The notes beneath the pieces are model-generated. The model was not told the origin of the DNA. It saw nothing but the letters and a program-made list of their open reading frames with translations, and searched no databases. Below are positions 23,736 to 32,349 of a stretch of 36,232 bases of DNA, in pieces. Source of the stretch: Pseudomonadota bacterium (GTDB taxonomy: Bacteria > Pseudomonadota > Gammaproteobacteria > Burkholderiales > Burkholderiaceae_C); NCBI GenBank assembly GCA_030535425.1, contig JAUNHQ010000026.1, forward strand, positions 1 through 36,232. The letters are read 5' to 3'. Both the position numbers and the translations under genes were made by a program. Within the stretch, counting starts at the first letter, position 1. Each line of letters starts with the position of its first letter.

Positions 23736-24765
23736 ATGGCCGCACCGGCTGCCCCAGCCCGCCCTCGCCCAGCAGCGCCACCACGGCAGAAAAGCTCACG
23801 AACGCCAGCGCCGTCGTCCACAAAATGATGCGCGCCACACGCCCGTTGTCGGCGCCAAAGCGCTCGGCCAGCAAGGTCACGTTGCCTGCCGACGGCAGCG
23901 CCGCAGCCAGCACCAGCGGCGCCAGCGCGCCCGGCGCCAGCCCACCTGCCCCCACGGCGGCAGCGCCCGCGCCCCACACCAGCGCAGGGTGCAGCAGCAG
24001 CTTGGCCGCCACGATGGCCCCCACGTCACCCCGCGGCGCGGCGTGCACGCGGCCGCCTTCGGTCATGCGCACCTGCATTTGCGAGCGCGCCAGCACCGCC
24101 CCAATGGCAAACAAGGCCGTGGGCGACGCCGCATCGGCCAGCATGTGCACCACGCGCGCGGCCGGCTGCCACAGCGCCAGCTCCAGCCAGCCGGCCAGCG
24201 CGCCCAGCAAAATGGCCCAGGGCATGGGGTTGCGCAGCACGCCCTTGAGCGCGCGCACCACGGCGGCGCAGGCGCCATCGCCCTGGCCGCTGCCCGGCGC
24301 AGCCCCCACATGGGCCAGCCCGATGCAGACCGAGGTGGTCACCACCAAGTCCACCAGCAGCGTGGCCATGACCGGCCCGGCCGCTGCCTCGCCCAGCAGC
24401 GCCAGAATCAGCGGCACACCCATGAAGCCCGAATTGGGAAACGCCGCCACCAGCGCGCCCATGGCCGCATCCGGCCAGCTGGCGCCGCGCCGCCGGGCCC
24501 ACCACACGGCCAGCGCCACCAGCCCCAGGCCGCAGCCCAGCCACAGCAGCGCCACCACGGGGTCGAACAGCCGCGCCAACGGCGTGCCGCTGCCAAAGCG
24601 AAACAGCATGCACGGCAGCGCAAAGTACAGCACGAAGGCGTTCAGCCCCGGCACCGCCTCCAACGGCAGCACGCGCGAGCGCGCGCCCAGGTAGCCGCAA
24701 AGCACCAGGGCGAAAAAGGGAAAGGTGACGGCAAAGATGCTGGCAAGTGATGACATGAAAGGCAT
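23734..24765 (-). CDS. AEC-family (auxin efflux carrier type) permease
   Basis: A 343-residue membrane protein with about ten helices in two groups of five, the Mem_trans/AEC layout. Family blocks are FALVLCGYLGARSRVLPLEA, LNAFVLYFALPCMLFR, AAFPNSGFMGVPL and ASPTALFAIGAVLARSQ; the C-terminus has AAALPSAGNVTLLAERFGAD. Members carry small organic acids such as malate or malonate, or auxin-like compounds; the cargo is not visible here. ATG 24765 and ATG 24756 (MSSLASIF) are both possible starts. The gene is single and convergent with the small exported gene. Its left neighbour is a decayed RHS region with no functional link. Confidence 0.9.
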   Translation of the reverse strand: MPFMSSLASIFAVTFPFFALVLCGYLGARSRVLPLEAVPGLNAFVLYFALPCMLFRFGSGTPLARLFDPVVALLWLGCGLGLVALAVWWARRRGASWPDAAMGALVAAFPNSGFMGVPLILALLGEAAAGPVMATLLVDLVVTTSVCIGLAHVGAAPGSGQGDGACAAVVRALKGVLRNPMPWAILLGALAGWLELALWQPAARVVHMLADAASPTALFAIGAVLARSQMQVRMTEGGRVHAAPRGDVGAIVAAKLLLHPALVWGAGAAAVGAGGLAPGALAPLVLAAALPSAGNVTLLAERFGADNGRVARIILWTTALAFVSFSAVVALLGEGGLGQPVRP

Positions 24766-24815
24766 TCAAGAAAAAAGCGCGGGCAAATCGCGCTTTCACT
24801 GGTGATCAGCGGCAG

Positions 24816-24985
24816 AGTCCTCCGTCAGCCATGGGCAGCTCCGTACTCTGGAATTGCGTACCCAGCAGCGCGGCGATGAACTGTCTGTTTGCGTTATGTC
24901 TACCACCCGCTGCTCGCAGGCAGAGCCCTGAATTCTCGGATGTCAACCAAAAGCGTGAGCACATCTCCCGCGCTACCGCGATTAC
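24816..24985 (-). repeat. Diverged repeat copy Y beside the RHS remnant
   Basis: It shares with copy X (25624-25765), in the same order, AGTCCT-nn-GTCAGCCATG (24816-24833; 16 of 18 match), GGCAGCTCC (24834-24842) and a CGGATGTC...TGAGCA box (24937 onward). Spacing between boxes differs. The RHS ORF stop lies at its right end. No other gene is visible in 24766-24981. Confidence 0.6.
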
Positions 24986-25263
24986 TCCTTGCCGTGAAAC
25001 CACAGCCTTTGCCCGCTGCCGCTGCCTTGCCAGAGCCAACGCTGACCATAGCCCCGGTAGCTTTCTTTCCACACCACAGCACCCTGTGCATCGGTGGCCG
25101 CCAGCGGGCTGCCGCTGATGTCGGTGTGGATGTAGGTGATGCTGTCGCCGCTGCCCTGGGCATATGCCGGGCCAGCTGACAGCAGCAGCGCCCACAGCAG
25201 CCACAGGGCGTGCAGCCACTTCAGGGGTTGCTGGCTTTTGAGGCAGGGGGCGCGGGAAGTCAT
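24982..25263 (-). pseudogene. Truncated RHS-repeat mini-protein with signal peptide
   Basis: A 93-residue frame. A Sec signal peptide (LHALWLLWALLLSAGPAYA, then Q) precedes ITYIHTDISGSPLAATDAQG and AVVWKESYRGYGQRW, the conserved start of an RHS core (YxHTDxxGxPxAxTD...VVWxxxYxxYG). It stops at FHGKE, where RHS cores normally continue with TGLxYxxARYYDPxxGRFxxxDP. None of the three frames downstream restores that motif, so this appears to be a broken gene rather than a frameshift. The ATG overlaps the preceding IPTL-CTERM frame by 4 bases (ATGA). Complete relatives are exported or surface RHS proteins carrying toxic tips; this fragment is unlikely to work. Confidence 0.68.
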
Positions 25264-25664
25264 GGCCGGCTCCTCCAGCGGCCAGGGACCAGGGCCAGAC
25301 CGCCCAGCAGGGCGGCCAGCAGCAGCTGCGCCCAGAGCGAGAGGGTGGGGATGGCCGTGAGGGTGCCTGCCTTGGCTTTGTCCGTCTCAGCCGCGAATGC
25401 GCTTGCGCTGCTGCCTGTGTCCGTGGCTTGCGCCAGTTGGGTGCGCCCTCTGGCGGCTTCGCTCATCTGTTGCTGCCAGTGCTGGGCGCTGATGGCCAGC
25501 AGGGCGGCCGTGTGCTTGGCCGGCGCTGAGGTGCCTTTGTTTGGGCCTGTGTCTGCCTTACTGGCCGATGGCGCGCAGATAACTGCACATGCAGATAGCC
25601 CTGCTGGCAGGTGGCACGCCAGAAGTCCTTGGTCAGCCATGCCGAGGCATTCGAGCTTTTTCAT
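25260..25664 (-). pseudogene. IPTL-CTERM protein remnant
   Basis: A 134-residue frame whose C-terminus TAIPTLSLWAQLLLAALLGG, followed by LALVPGRWRSRP, matches the IPTL-CTERM sorting tail: the I-P-T-L motif, a hydrophobic helix and a basic end. Such tails are presumed sorting signals for exported proteins. The first half has no signal peptide or recognisable domain, and its first codons lie inside repeat copy X. It is therefore probably the 3' end of a longer gene whose 5' part was replaced. Alternatively it is a complete small protein. The stop overlaps the RHS frame start (ATGA), so the two were likely one operon. Confidence 0.55.
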
Positions 25665-25765
25665 ACAGAATTTGCCGGCTTCCGTCGGGCAGCTCCAGCA
25701 CGGGATTGGAAGCCGCGGATGTCCACAAGGATGAGCAAATGCCCTTGTTGGCCCCGCGGATCACG
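25624..25765 (-). repeat. Diverged repeat copy X
   Basis: It matches copy Y in the boxes at 25624-25641, 25688-25696 (GGCAGCTCC) and 25716-25740. On the minus strand one frame in each copy reads LLILVDIRGF or LTLLVDIREF, suggesting a shared coding ancestor. X and Y bracket the IPTL/RHS pair in direct orientation. Confidence 0.6.
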
Positions 25766-25987
25766 CGATGCCGCGCGTAGCGCAATGCGGCTACTTTCAC
25801 AAAATGCAAAAGAGCACACAAGAGGGTGAGCCTTTTTTTCCTCCTGGCGATTACCCTAAGAACCCGGTCAAATCCTTTGCGCCCATCTCTGGCTGGCGGC
25901 AAGAGACTCAAGGTGCCCATCGGTATCATCCCCCGCTTTGCCCGGTGCAGGCGCGATCTGCGCCGCCGTTTCCCCCTCCCCCAGCGC
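25766..25987. other. Gap upstream of the helicase gene
   Basis: No credible gene. The helicase frame is open back to 25826, but the stretch before 25988 has no helicase-like sequence. A T-run (25834-25840) and no clear promoter are visible. Confidence 0.5.
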
Positions 25988-28045
25988 ATGTCCTCCGGTC
26001 TCAACCTCGCCCAGCAAGACGCCGTCAACCACCTGCGCGGGCCGTGCCTGGTGCTGGCGGGGGCGGGCTCAGGCAAGACGCGCGTGATCACGCACAAGAT
26101 CGCCCGCCTGATCCAGACCGGGGTAGCGCCCGAGCGCATTGCCGCCATCACCTTCACCAACAAGGCCGCCGCCGAAATGCGCGAGCGCGCCCGCGCGCTG
26201 GTGGGCAAGGCCGCCGGCCAGGTGCTGATCTGCACTTTTCACGCCCTGGGCGTGCGCCTGCTGCGCGAAGACGGCGCGGTGCTGGGCCTGAAGGCGCAGT
26301 TCAGCATTCTGGACAGCGACGACGTCATCAGCCTGCTGAAAGACTGCGGCGGCACCACCGACGCGGCCACCGCACGGCAGTGGCAGTGGACCATCAGCCG
26401 CTGGAAGAACGCGGGTCTGAGCGCCGAGGCCGCGCTGGCCCAGGCCAGCAGCGAGGCCGAGCGCCAGACCGCCCTGCTGATGGCCCGCTACCACGAGCGC
26501 CTGGCCGCCTATCAGAGTGTGGACTTTGACGACCTGATCGGCCTGCCCCTGCGCATGCTACAAAACCATGAGCAAGTAGCGCAGAAATGGCAAGCGCGCC
26601 TGGCCCATGTGCTAGTGGACGAATACCAGGACACCAACGCCACGCAGTACGAGCTGATGAAGCTGCTGGTCGGCAGCCAGGGCAGCTTTACCGCCGTGGG
26701 CGACGACGACCAGAGCATCTACGGCTGGCGCGGCGCCACGCTGGACAACTTGAAGCGCCTGCCGCAGGACTATCCGCGCCTGAAAGTCATCAAGCTGGAG
26801 CAGAACTACCGCTCCACCAGCGCCATCCTGCGTGCGGCCAACAACGTCATCGGCCCCAACCCCAAGCTGTTTCCCAAAACCCTGTATTCCGAACTGGGCG
26901 AAGGCGAGCCCGTGCGCGTGGTGGACTGCGACCATGAGCAGCACGAGGCCGACCGCGCCGTGGCACGCATTCAGTCGCTGCGCGAAACCTCTGCGCACAA
27001 GGAGTGGCACGACTTCGCCATCCTCTACCGCGCCAACCACCAGGCCCGCGTGTTCGAGCAGGCGCTGCGCCGCGCACAAATCCCCTACAAAGTCTCGGGC
27101 GGCACCAGCTTTTTCGACCGCGCCGAAATCCGCGACCTGTGCGCCTGGCTGCGCCTGTGGGTCAATGAAGACGACGACCCGGCCTTTCTGCGCGCCGTCA
27201 CTACCCCCAAGCGCGGCATCGGCCACCAGACGCTGGCCGCCTTGGGCGAATTTGCCACGCGCTACAAGCTCAGCCTGTTTGGCGCGCTGTTCTCCCATTC
27301 GCTGGGCGCCGCCCTGCCCGCCCGCGCCGTGGGCAGCCTGCACGAATTCGGCCGGCAACTCAACGACCTGCAACACCGCGCCCGCCACACCGTGGGCCAC
27401 GAGGCCGCGCGCAGCTTCCTGGCCGACTGGCTCAAGGACATCGGCTACGAACAGCACCTGATCGACAACAGCGACAGCGCCCCGCAAGCCACCGCGCGCT
27501 GGGGCAACGTGCTGGAGTTTTGCGACTGGATGGCCGGGCGCTGCGGCGGCCAGATCCGCGACGAAGCGGGTGTGACCAGCAGCACCGGACACAAAAGCCT
27601 GCTGGAAGTGGCGCAAACCATTTCCCTCATCTCCACCCTGAACGAGCGCGAGCAAGACCCCAACGTCGTCACCCTCTCCACCCTGCACGCCGCCAAAGGC
27701 CTGGAATGGCCGCACGTGGTACTCGCCGGCGTGGTCGAGGGCGTGCTGCCCTTTCGCCCCGACGAAGATGCAGGCGCCGCCGCGCAGGCCGCCCGCATCG
27801 AGGAAGAGCGCCGTCTGATGTACGTGGGCATCACCCGCGCCCAGCGCACCCTGGCCGTCAGCTGGACGCGCCGGCGCAAGAAAGGACGCGAAATGGTGCC
27901 CGCCCAGCCCAGCCGCTTCATCGCCGAAATGGCGCTGGACAAAGCCACCACCCGCGAAGACCCGCGCGAAAAGCTCAAAGCCCTGCGCGCCGAATTCGCC
28001 CGCCGCGCGGCCGCCGCACAAACGCAGAACCCACCAGCGTCCTGA
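25988..28045 (+). CDS. rep: ATP-dependent DNA helicase, Rep type (UvrD/Rep superfamily I)
   Basis: A 685-residue SF1A 3'-5' helicase. Motifs run in order: LNLAQQDAV (Q motif), AGAGSGKTRVITHKI (Walker A, 24-31), ITFTNKAAAEMRERA (Ia), FDDLIGLPLRML, LVDEYQDTN (Walker B), GDDDQSIYGWRGA (III), EQNYRST (IV), VTLSTLHAAKGLEWPHVVLA (V) and EERRLMYVGITRAQRTL (VI). ISRWKNAGLS and overall length near E. coli Rep (673) favour Rep over UvrD/PcrA (720 or more). It clears proteins ahead of replication forks. ATG 25988 is chosen because the Q motif follows six residues later. A lipoprotein gene follows after 23 bases. Confidence 0.93.
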   Translation: MSSGLNLAQQDAVNHLRGPCLVLAGAGSGKTRVITHKIARLIQTGVAPERIAAITFTNKAAAEMRERARALVGKAAGQVLICTFHALGVRLLREDGAVLGLKAQFSILDSDDVISLLKDCGGTTDAATARQWQWTISRWKNAGLSAEAALAQASSEAERQTALLMARYHERLAAYQSVDFDDLIGLPLRMLQNHEQVAQKWQARLAHVLVDEYQDTNATQYELMKLLVGSQGSFTAVGDDDQSIYGWRGATLDNLKRLPQDYPRLKVIKLEQNYRSTSAILRAANNVIGPNPKLFPKTLYSELGEGEPVRVVDCDHEQHEADRAVARIQSLRETSAHKEWHDFAILYRANHQARVFEQALRRAQIPYKVSGGTSFFDRAEIRDLCAWLRLWVNEDDDPAFLRAVTTPKRGIGHQTLAALGEFATRYKLSLFGALFSHSLGAALPARAVGSLHEFGRQLNDLQHRARHTVGHEAARSFLADWLKDIGYEQHLIDNSDSAPQATARWGNVLEFCDWMAGRCGGQIRDEAGVTSSTGHKSLLEVAQTISLISTLNEREQDPNVVTLSTLHAAKGLEWPHVVLAGVVEGVLPFRPDEDAGAAAQAARIEEERRLMYVGITRAQRTLAVSWTRRRKKGREMVPAQPSRFIAEMALDKATTREDPREKLKALRAEFARRAAAAQTQNPPAS

Positions 28046-28068
28046 ATTACCCCCTCCGCCCACCTGCC

Positions 28069-28563
28069 ATGCCCGCCACCCCGACAAGCAGCCCCTCCCG
28101 CCCGAGCAGCGCCCTCATGCTGGCCGCCTGCGCCGCATTGGCCGCCTGCGCCAGCACTGCAACACCCTCCCCTGCCCCTGATGCCCCCGACGCCGCCTGC
28201 CCCCATGTGCGCCACCTGCACGCCGCACAGTTGTATGGAAGCTGGGAACTCGAGCTCACCGCCCTGGGCCAGCGCGGGCAACTCACCTTGCGCCAGCACC
28301 CCGAATTCAGCGACAGCCTGCGCGGCGAATTTCGCTACGGCGGCCACCGCTCCATCGCATCGGGCGACGTGGAAGACGGCGAATTCAACCTGGACGAGTC
28401 ACGCGACGGCAAGCGTTTTTTCGCCTTCTGGAGCGGGCACCTGGTGCCCCAAGCCTGCGGCGCCGAAATCCGCGGCACCTGGCAAACCGTGCCTGCCGAC
28501 GGCCAGCCTGCGCAGGAAAGCCCCTTCGTGCTGCGCCGAAGCGGCACGCAGCCCGGGCGTTAG
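28069..28563 (+). CDS. Small predicted lipoprotein of unknown function
   Basis: A 164-residue protein. The N-terminus has a Ser/Pro-rich stretch, then LMLAACAALAACAS; both LAAC sequences fit a lipobox (Cys21 or Cys27), so it is probably lipidated and anchored in a membrane. The mature region has LYGSWELELTALGQRGQLTL and FRYGGHRSIASGDVEDGEFN, a beta-strand pattern with Gly turns that may be a small barrel or sandwich. No family is recognised. Two cysteines beyond the lipobox (ACPHV and QACGAEI) could pair. It starts 23 bases after rep and is probably cotranscribed. It is followed by repeat copy D. Confidence 0.75.
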   Translation: MPATPTSSPSRPSSALMLAACAALAACASTATPSPAPDAPDAACPHVRHLHAAQLYGSWELELTALGQRGQLTLRQHPEFSDSLRGEFRYGGHRSIASGDVEDGEFNLDESRDGKRFFAFWSGHLVPQACGAEIRGTWQTVPADGQPAQESPFVLRRSGTQPGR

Positions 28564-28604
28564 CCCGCCACCAAGCCGCCCCAGCGGCACAAAAAGAGCT
28601 TATC

Positions 28605-28650
28605 AAAAAAGGCCATTTGCGCGCGTATATAAAAGGTTTTAAGCTATTAA
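28605..28650 (+). repeat. Dispersed repeat copy D, between convergent genes
   Basis: It begins AAAAAAGGCCATTTGCGCGC, then GGTTTTAAGCTATT and AATAGC (stem 28633-28638 with 28644-28649, 5-base loop). It is closest to copy A: both have GGTTTTAAGCTATT. It lies between the lipoprotein stop (28563) and the DUF1631 stop (28732). The other 80 bases there show nothing clear. Confidence 0.8.
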
Positions 28651-28731
28651 ATAAATAGCAACCACCCCTTCAAACCATCGCGCCAGGGCTCAGCCAATGC
28701 ATCCGCACCCCGCACCGGGCCTGCCGTGCGT

Positions 28732-31257
28732 TTATTGCAGCAAATGCTCGGGATGGCTGCCCAGCCGCACCAGCGCCTCGCGTGTGGCCCGTGCGGTCAG
28801 CGCCTCGTCCTCCACCGGCACCAGCAGGCCCGCCTGCAAATAGGCCGCCAGGCGGCGGGTTTGCACCAAAAAGCTGTGCCCCACACCGCCAGACAGCAGG
28901 TGCAACTGGCCACGCGCACTGCGCCATACGTATTGCACCTGCGCCACATGGCCTTGGTAATCCAGCGAGAACCAAGTGCCCACCTCCAGCTCGCGCGCCC
29001 AGTGCAGCATGCCTTCGGTTGGCTGCGACCCGCCCGTGGCAATGACCTCCAGGCCGCTGCCTTCCACGCCGGACATCAGCTCAATCATGCCCGGATCCAG
29101 CAGCATGTCGCCCTCGGGATCGTCGGTAATCACATCCTCCAGCCCAGCCAGCCCCTGGGCCAGCTCATCCAGCTTGTGCTGCGGCATGCCTTCGTCGCGC
29201 GACACGAAAGCCTGCGTCACGGCCGCATTGATGAGCTTGACATGCCCATCTTGCTCATCCGCACCCATGCCCAGCAGGCCCATGCCCTCGCGCAGCGAGC
29301 CCAGCAGTCCCGAGAGCTGACGCACCACGCGAGTGCGCTCGGCACGGTCTGGCTTGGGACTGACCGCCCACAGCAAATCGGCCGCAGCCTGCTTAAAGCG
29401 CAGTGTCTCGGCATGCTGCGGGCCGCGCCGCACAGCCGACAGCGCCAGCACCCGCGACCAGACGCGAAACAGAAACTCGCGCACATCCTCCGGTGCCGGC
29501 AAATGCCCGAGCATGCGGCGCAACTCAATGGTGTACTGAATAGACAGGGTCTCTTCCTGCTCCACCTGCTGCGCCAGCGTGGCTGCCTGCTGCACGCCCC
29601 ACGATTCGGTCAGTGAACGACCCAGGAATTTCTTGAACTCATCCAGCACGAGCTGATAGACACGGCGGCCCGTTTCAGGATACTGCTCAATCACCTGCAC
29701 GATGCGCTTGATTTCACGCTCCAACCGGCTGCCCGCCACTTGCGAGGCGTCAAAACCCAGCACGCAAGCGCCCATGCGGTCGATCAACTGCCGCGCCGGA
29801 TGCTGCACCGAAGCGAAAAAGTCCGGCTCGGCCAGCGCCAGCCGCAACACAGGGATTTGCAGACGCGCGAACCATACGCGGATGGCAGCAGGTATGCGCT
29901 CTTCGGCCAAAATGGCCTGAAACATCTGCGCCACGATCTCAATCGTGGCCTTCTCGCTGGGCTTGTCCGCCTTGGCCTTGAGCACGCTGGCACGCTGGCG
30001 CAGCTGCACGGCAATGTCTTGCACCTGCGCGGGCGTAGGTGCCACGCGCACGGGCTGCGGCGCTCCGCCAGCCACACCGGGCATCGACGGGCGCTCCATC
30101 CACTCCGTCACGGCAAACAGCGTGGCTTGCTCCGTCAGCGCCTGGTTCAGCTGCGGCGATAGCGGGCGGGTAGATGAGGGGCCCGCCTGCCCGAAATCGG
30201 CCACACGGTCAGATACCAAGCGGCGCAACTGGCCCAGCACACCCTGCGCGCGCTGGCGCATGCGCGCCATGGGCGACATGCCCGTGACCATGCGCGTTTC
30301 CTGCTCAGCCCAGGCCAGTGCCGATGGGCGCACGTAGGGCGTCTGGGTCATGGGGCTTGAATGGGCCGCCGCGCCACCACCATGGGCCTGACCCGCAGCC
30401 ATGGCCTGCCCATGACCGCCGCCACGGAACGCATGCGACATCCCGCCAGGCGCACCGTGAGAAAACCGATCCTGATAAGCCGGCCCGGGCGCCATGTGCT
30501 CCGGTACAGGGACTGAATCTGCCGGACGCGAAGCAGCAAAAGGCCCAGGCCGGGAAGACAGCTGAGATGAGATCTGAGAAGAAAAGGCGTTGCCTTCATC
30601 GGCACGGCGCACGCGGCGGCGCATATCGATGTGTGCCTCCACGCCCTGCTGAACAAGCCACTGGTTGATATCTTTGTAGGCGGCGACCATGCGCGCCGTC
30701 AACACGCCAGCCACCTCGCCGTGGAGGCTGGCGAACATGGCTCGCGGCATGCCCCGCTCAGTCCAGGCCTGCACCAGCATCTGCGCCAGTGTCTCGGGCC
30801 GCAGCACATCCTTGGCAGGCAGATCCTGCCCGCGCTCCAGTGCCTGAATGCGCAGACGCAAGTCGTTGAAATGCGTGCCCGCCGCATCCATGACCGCCGT
30901 TCCCAGACGAGAGGCAATGATCTTGCGCTCGATCTCCTCGTCATCGACCAGACTCAAGCCTCCTAGGCCCGTCACACTCGCACCGCCACTTCCATCGGTG
31001 CCCTTGCCCGCCGCATCACGCCAGCGGCGGCTGACATCGGCGGCCCACTGCGCGCGTTCACGCCGGAAGGCATCGGCCGCATCCAGCGCCTCGCGTGCCT
31101 GCTCCGCACTGGCAAACCGCCCCGTTTCGGCCTGCTCAGCCAGCGCCGCTTGCATCTTGCCTGCCAGGTCTGGCACAGCCGCATCCAGGGCCAGGACAAA
31201 GCGCTCGCGCGCCTGACGCGCAAGCGCATGCGTGGCAATGGGCGGTGAGGTGGCCAT
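28732..31257 (-). CDS. DUF1631 family protein
   Basis: An 841-residue cytoplasmic protein with no signal peptide. Regions: a helical N-terminus (1-220, with MAAYKDINQWLVQQGVEAHI-like text preceding it); a Gly/Ser/His/Pro-rich linker (about 225-320); a helical core including PIPVLRLAL-type text (QIPVLRLALAEPDFFASVQH, HPARQLIDRM), typical of DUF1631; and a C-terminal beta-rich part, LEVGTWFSLDYQGHVAQVQY and VGHSFLVQTRRLAAYLQAG, which resembles a PilZ-like fold. Older annotations call this family thymidine phosphorylase without basis. Function unknown; the C-terminus could bind a nucleotide signal, but the PilZ RxxxR is not evident. ATG 31257 is preferred to a TTG at 31311. It follows secF by 117 bases. 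Confidence 0.78.
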   Translation of the reverse strand: MATSPPIATHALARQARERFVLALDAAVPDLAGKMQAALAEQAETGRFASAEQAREALDAADAFRRERAQWAADVSRRWRDAAGKGTDGSGGASVTGLGGLSLVDDEEIERKIIASRLGTAVMDAAGTHFNDLRLRIQALERGQDLPAKDVLRPETLAQMLVQAWTERGMPRAMFASLHGEVAGVLTARMVAAYKDINQWLVQQGVEAHIDMRRRVRRADEGNAFSSQISSQLSSRPGPFAASRPADSVPVPEHMAPGPAYQDRFSHGAPGGMSHAFRGGGHGQAMAAGQAHGGGAAAHSSPMTQTPYVRPSALAWAEQETRMVTGMSPMARMRQRAQGVLGQLRRLVSDRVADFGQAGPSSTRPLSPQLNQALTEQATLFAVTEWMERPSMPGVAGGAPQPVRVAPTPAQVQDIAVQLRQRASVLKAKADKPSEKATIEIVAQMFQAILAEERIPAAIRVWFARLQIPVLRLALAEPDFFASVQHPARQLIDRMGACVLGFDASQVAGSRLEREIKRIVQVIEQYPETGRRVYQLVLDEFKKFLGRSLTESWGVQQAATLAQQVEQEETLSIQYTIELRRMLGHLPAPEDVREFLFRVWSRVLALSAVRRGPQHAETLRFKQAAADLLWAVSPKPDRAERTRVVRQLSGLLGSLREGMGLLGMGADEQDGHVKLINAAVTQAFVSRDEGMPQHKLDELAQGLAGLEDVITDDPEGDMLLDPGMIELMSGVEGSGLEVIATGGSQPTEGMLHWARELEVGTWFSLDYQGHVAQVQYVWRSARGQLHLLSGGVGHSFLVQTRRLAAYLQAGLLVPVEDEALTARATREALVRLGSHPEHLLQ

Positions 31258-31374
31258 GCGGCGTATGTCCAGCTGAAGTCGGTCAAGAAAAGAGGCAGCG
31301 GCTGCGCCCAATCATCGCATGCGCCGTACCCAGCTCAACCCCTGGCCTGGCGCACTTTGGGCGAGTGCAGGCGC

Positions 31375-32322
31375 TCACACCACGGCGCCCGCGTTGGGAT
31401 CGTTCGGATCTACTTCCTTGCGTGTCTTGATCAGATCCTCACGCTTGACACCCAGCCACATGGCAATGGCCGCGCCTACGAACACAGATGAGTAAATACC
31501 AAAGCAAATGCCAATAGTCAGCGCCATGGCGAAGTAATACAGCGTCTCGCCGCCAAACAGCAGCATGGCCAGCACCATGGCCTGCGTAGAAGCATGGGTA
31601 ATGATGGTGCGGCTGATGGTGGAGGTGATGGCGTAGTCGATCACCTGTTGGGTGCTCATCTTGCGGTAGCGGCGAAATGTTTCGCGGATACGGTCAAAGA
31701 TCACCACCGACTCGTTCACCGAATACCCCAGGATGGCCAGAATGGCCGCCAGCACGGCTAGCGAGAACTCCCACTGGAAGAAAGCAAAAAAGCCCAGGAT
31801 GATGATCACGTCGTGCAAGTTGGCAATCACCCCGGCCACGGCGTATTTCCACTCAAAGCGGACCGCCAAGTAGATCATGATGCCCACCACCACGAAGGCC
31901 AATGCCATCAGGCCGTCAGTGGCCAGCTCCTGCCCCACCTGCGGGCCCACGAACTCGGTGCGCCGCAGCTCCACCTTCTGCCCGCCCGCGCGCAGTGCCT
32001 GGAGCACATGCTCGCTTTGCTGAGCCGAAGACTCGCCCGCCTTGGGCGGCAGGCGGATGATGACGTCCTGCGAGGTGCCAAAGTTCTGCACCTGCACCTC
32101 GGCATAGCCCAGGCCGGCAATGGCCCCCCTGACCTGCTCCAGGTCGGCAGGCTGCTCATAGGCCACCTCCATCACGGTGCCGCCAGTGAACTCCACCGAC
32201 AGGTGCAGGCCGCGCGTGACGAGAAAAAACACCGCCAGCACAAAGGCGATGATGGACACCGCGTTGAGCACCAACGCGTGGTTCATGAACGGAATGGTGC
32301 GCCGGATGCGGAAAAATTCCAT
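31375..32322 (-). CDS. secF: Sec translocon accessory protein SecF
   Basis: A 315-residue inner-membrane protein with six helices; the first (about 14-36) is followed by the periplasmic domain with HLSVEFTGGTVMEVAYEQPA, the SecF signature. The core has VGPQVGQELATDGLMALAF, ILAILGYSVNESVVIFDRIR and STISRTIITHASTQAMVLAM. With SecD it uses the proton gradient to pull secreted proteins out of SecYEG. ATG 32322 gives a usual-length N-terminus (MEFFRIRRTIPFM). The gap to secD is 27 bases. Complete. Confidence 0.97.
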   Translation of the reverse strand: MEFFRIRRTIPFMNHALVLNAVSIIAFVLAVFFLVTRGLHLSVEFTGGTVMEVAYEQPADLEQVRGAIAGLGYAEVQVQNFGTSQDVIIRLPPKAGESSAQQSEHVLQALRAGGQKVELRRTEFVGPQVGQELATDGLMALAFVVVGIMIYLAVRFEWKYAVAGVIANLHDVIIILGFFAFFQWEFSLAVLAAILAILGYSVNESVVIFDRIRETFRRYRKMSTQQVIDYAITSTISRTIITHASTQAMVLAMLLFGGETLYYFAMALTIGICFGIYSSVFVGAAIAMWLGVKREDLIKTRKEVDPNDPNAGAVV

Positions 32323-32349
32323 GGCTGTGGTTCCTTATGTCCTTGTTTC

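Noticed and set aside
25700-25780. A tRNA-like T-arm in repeat copy X (GGCTTCCAATCCC on the minus strand)
   Set aside because: No acceptor stem, anticodon arm or D-arm can be folded around it.
26560-26600. GCTAC...GTAGC inside rep, similar to the dispersed repeat hairpin
   Set aside because: It encodes conserved helicase sequence (LQNHEQVAQKW), lacks the GGCCATTTGCGC box and is likely coincidence.
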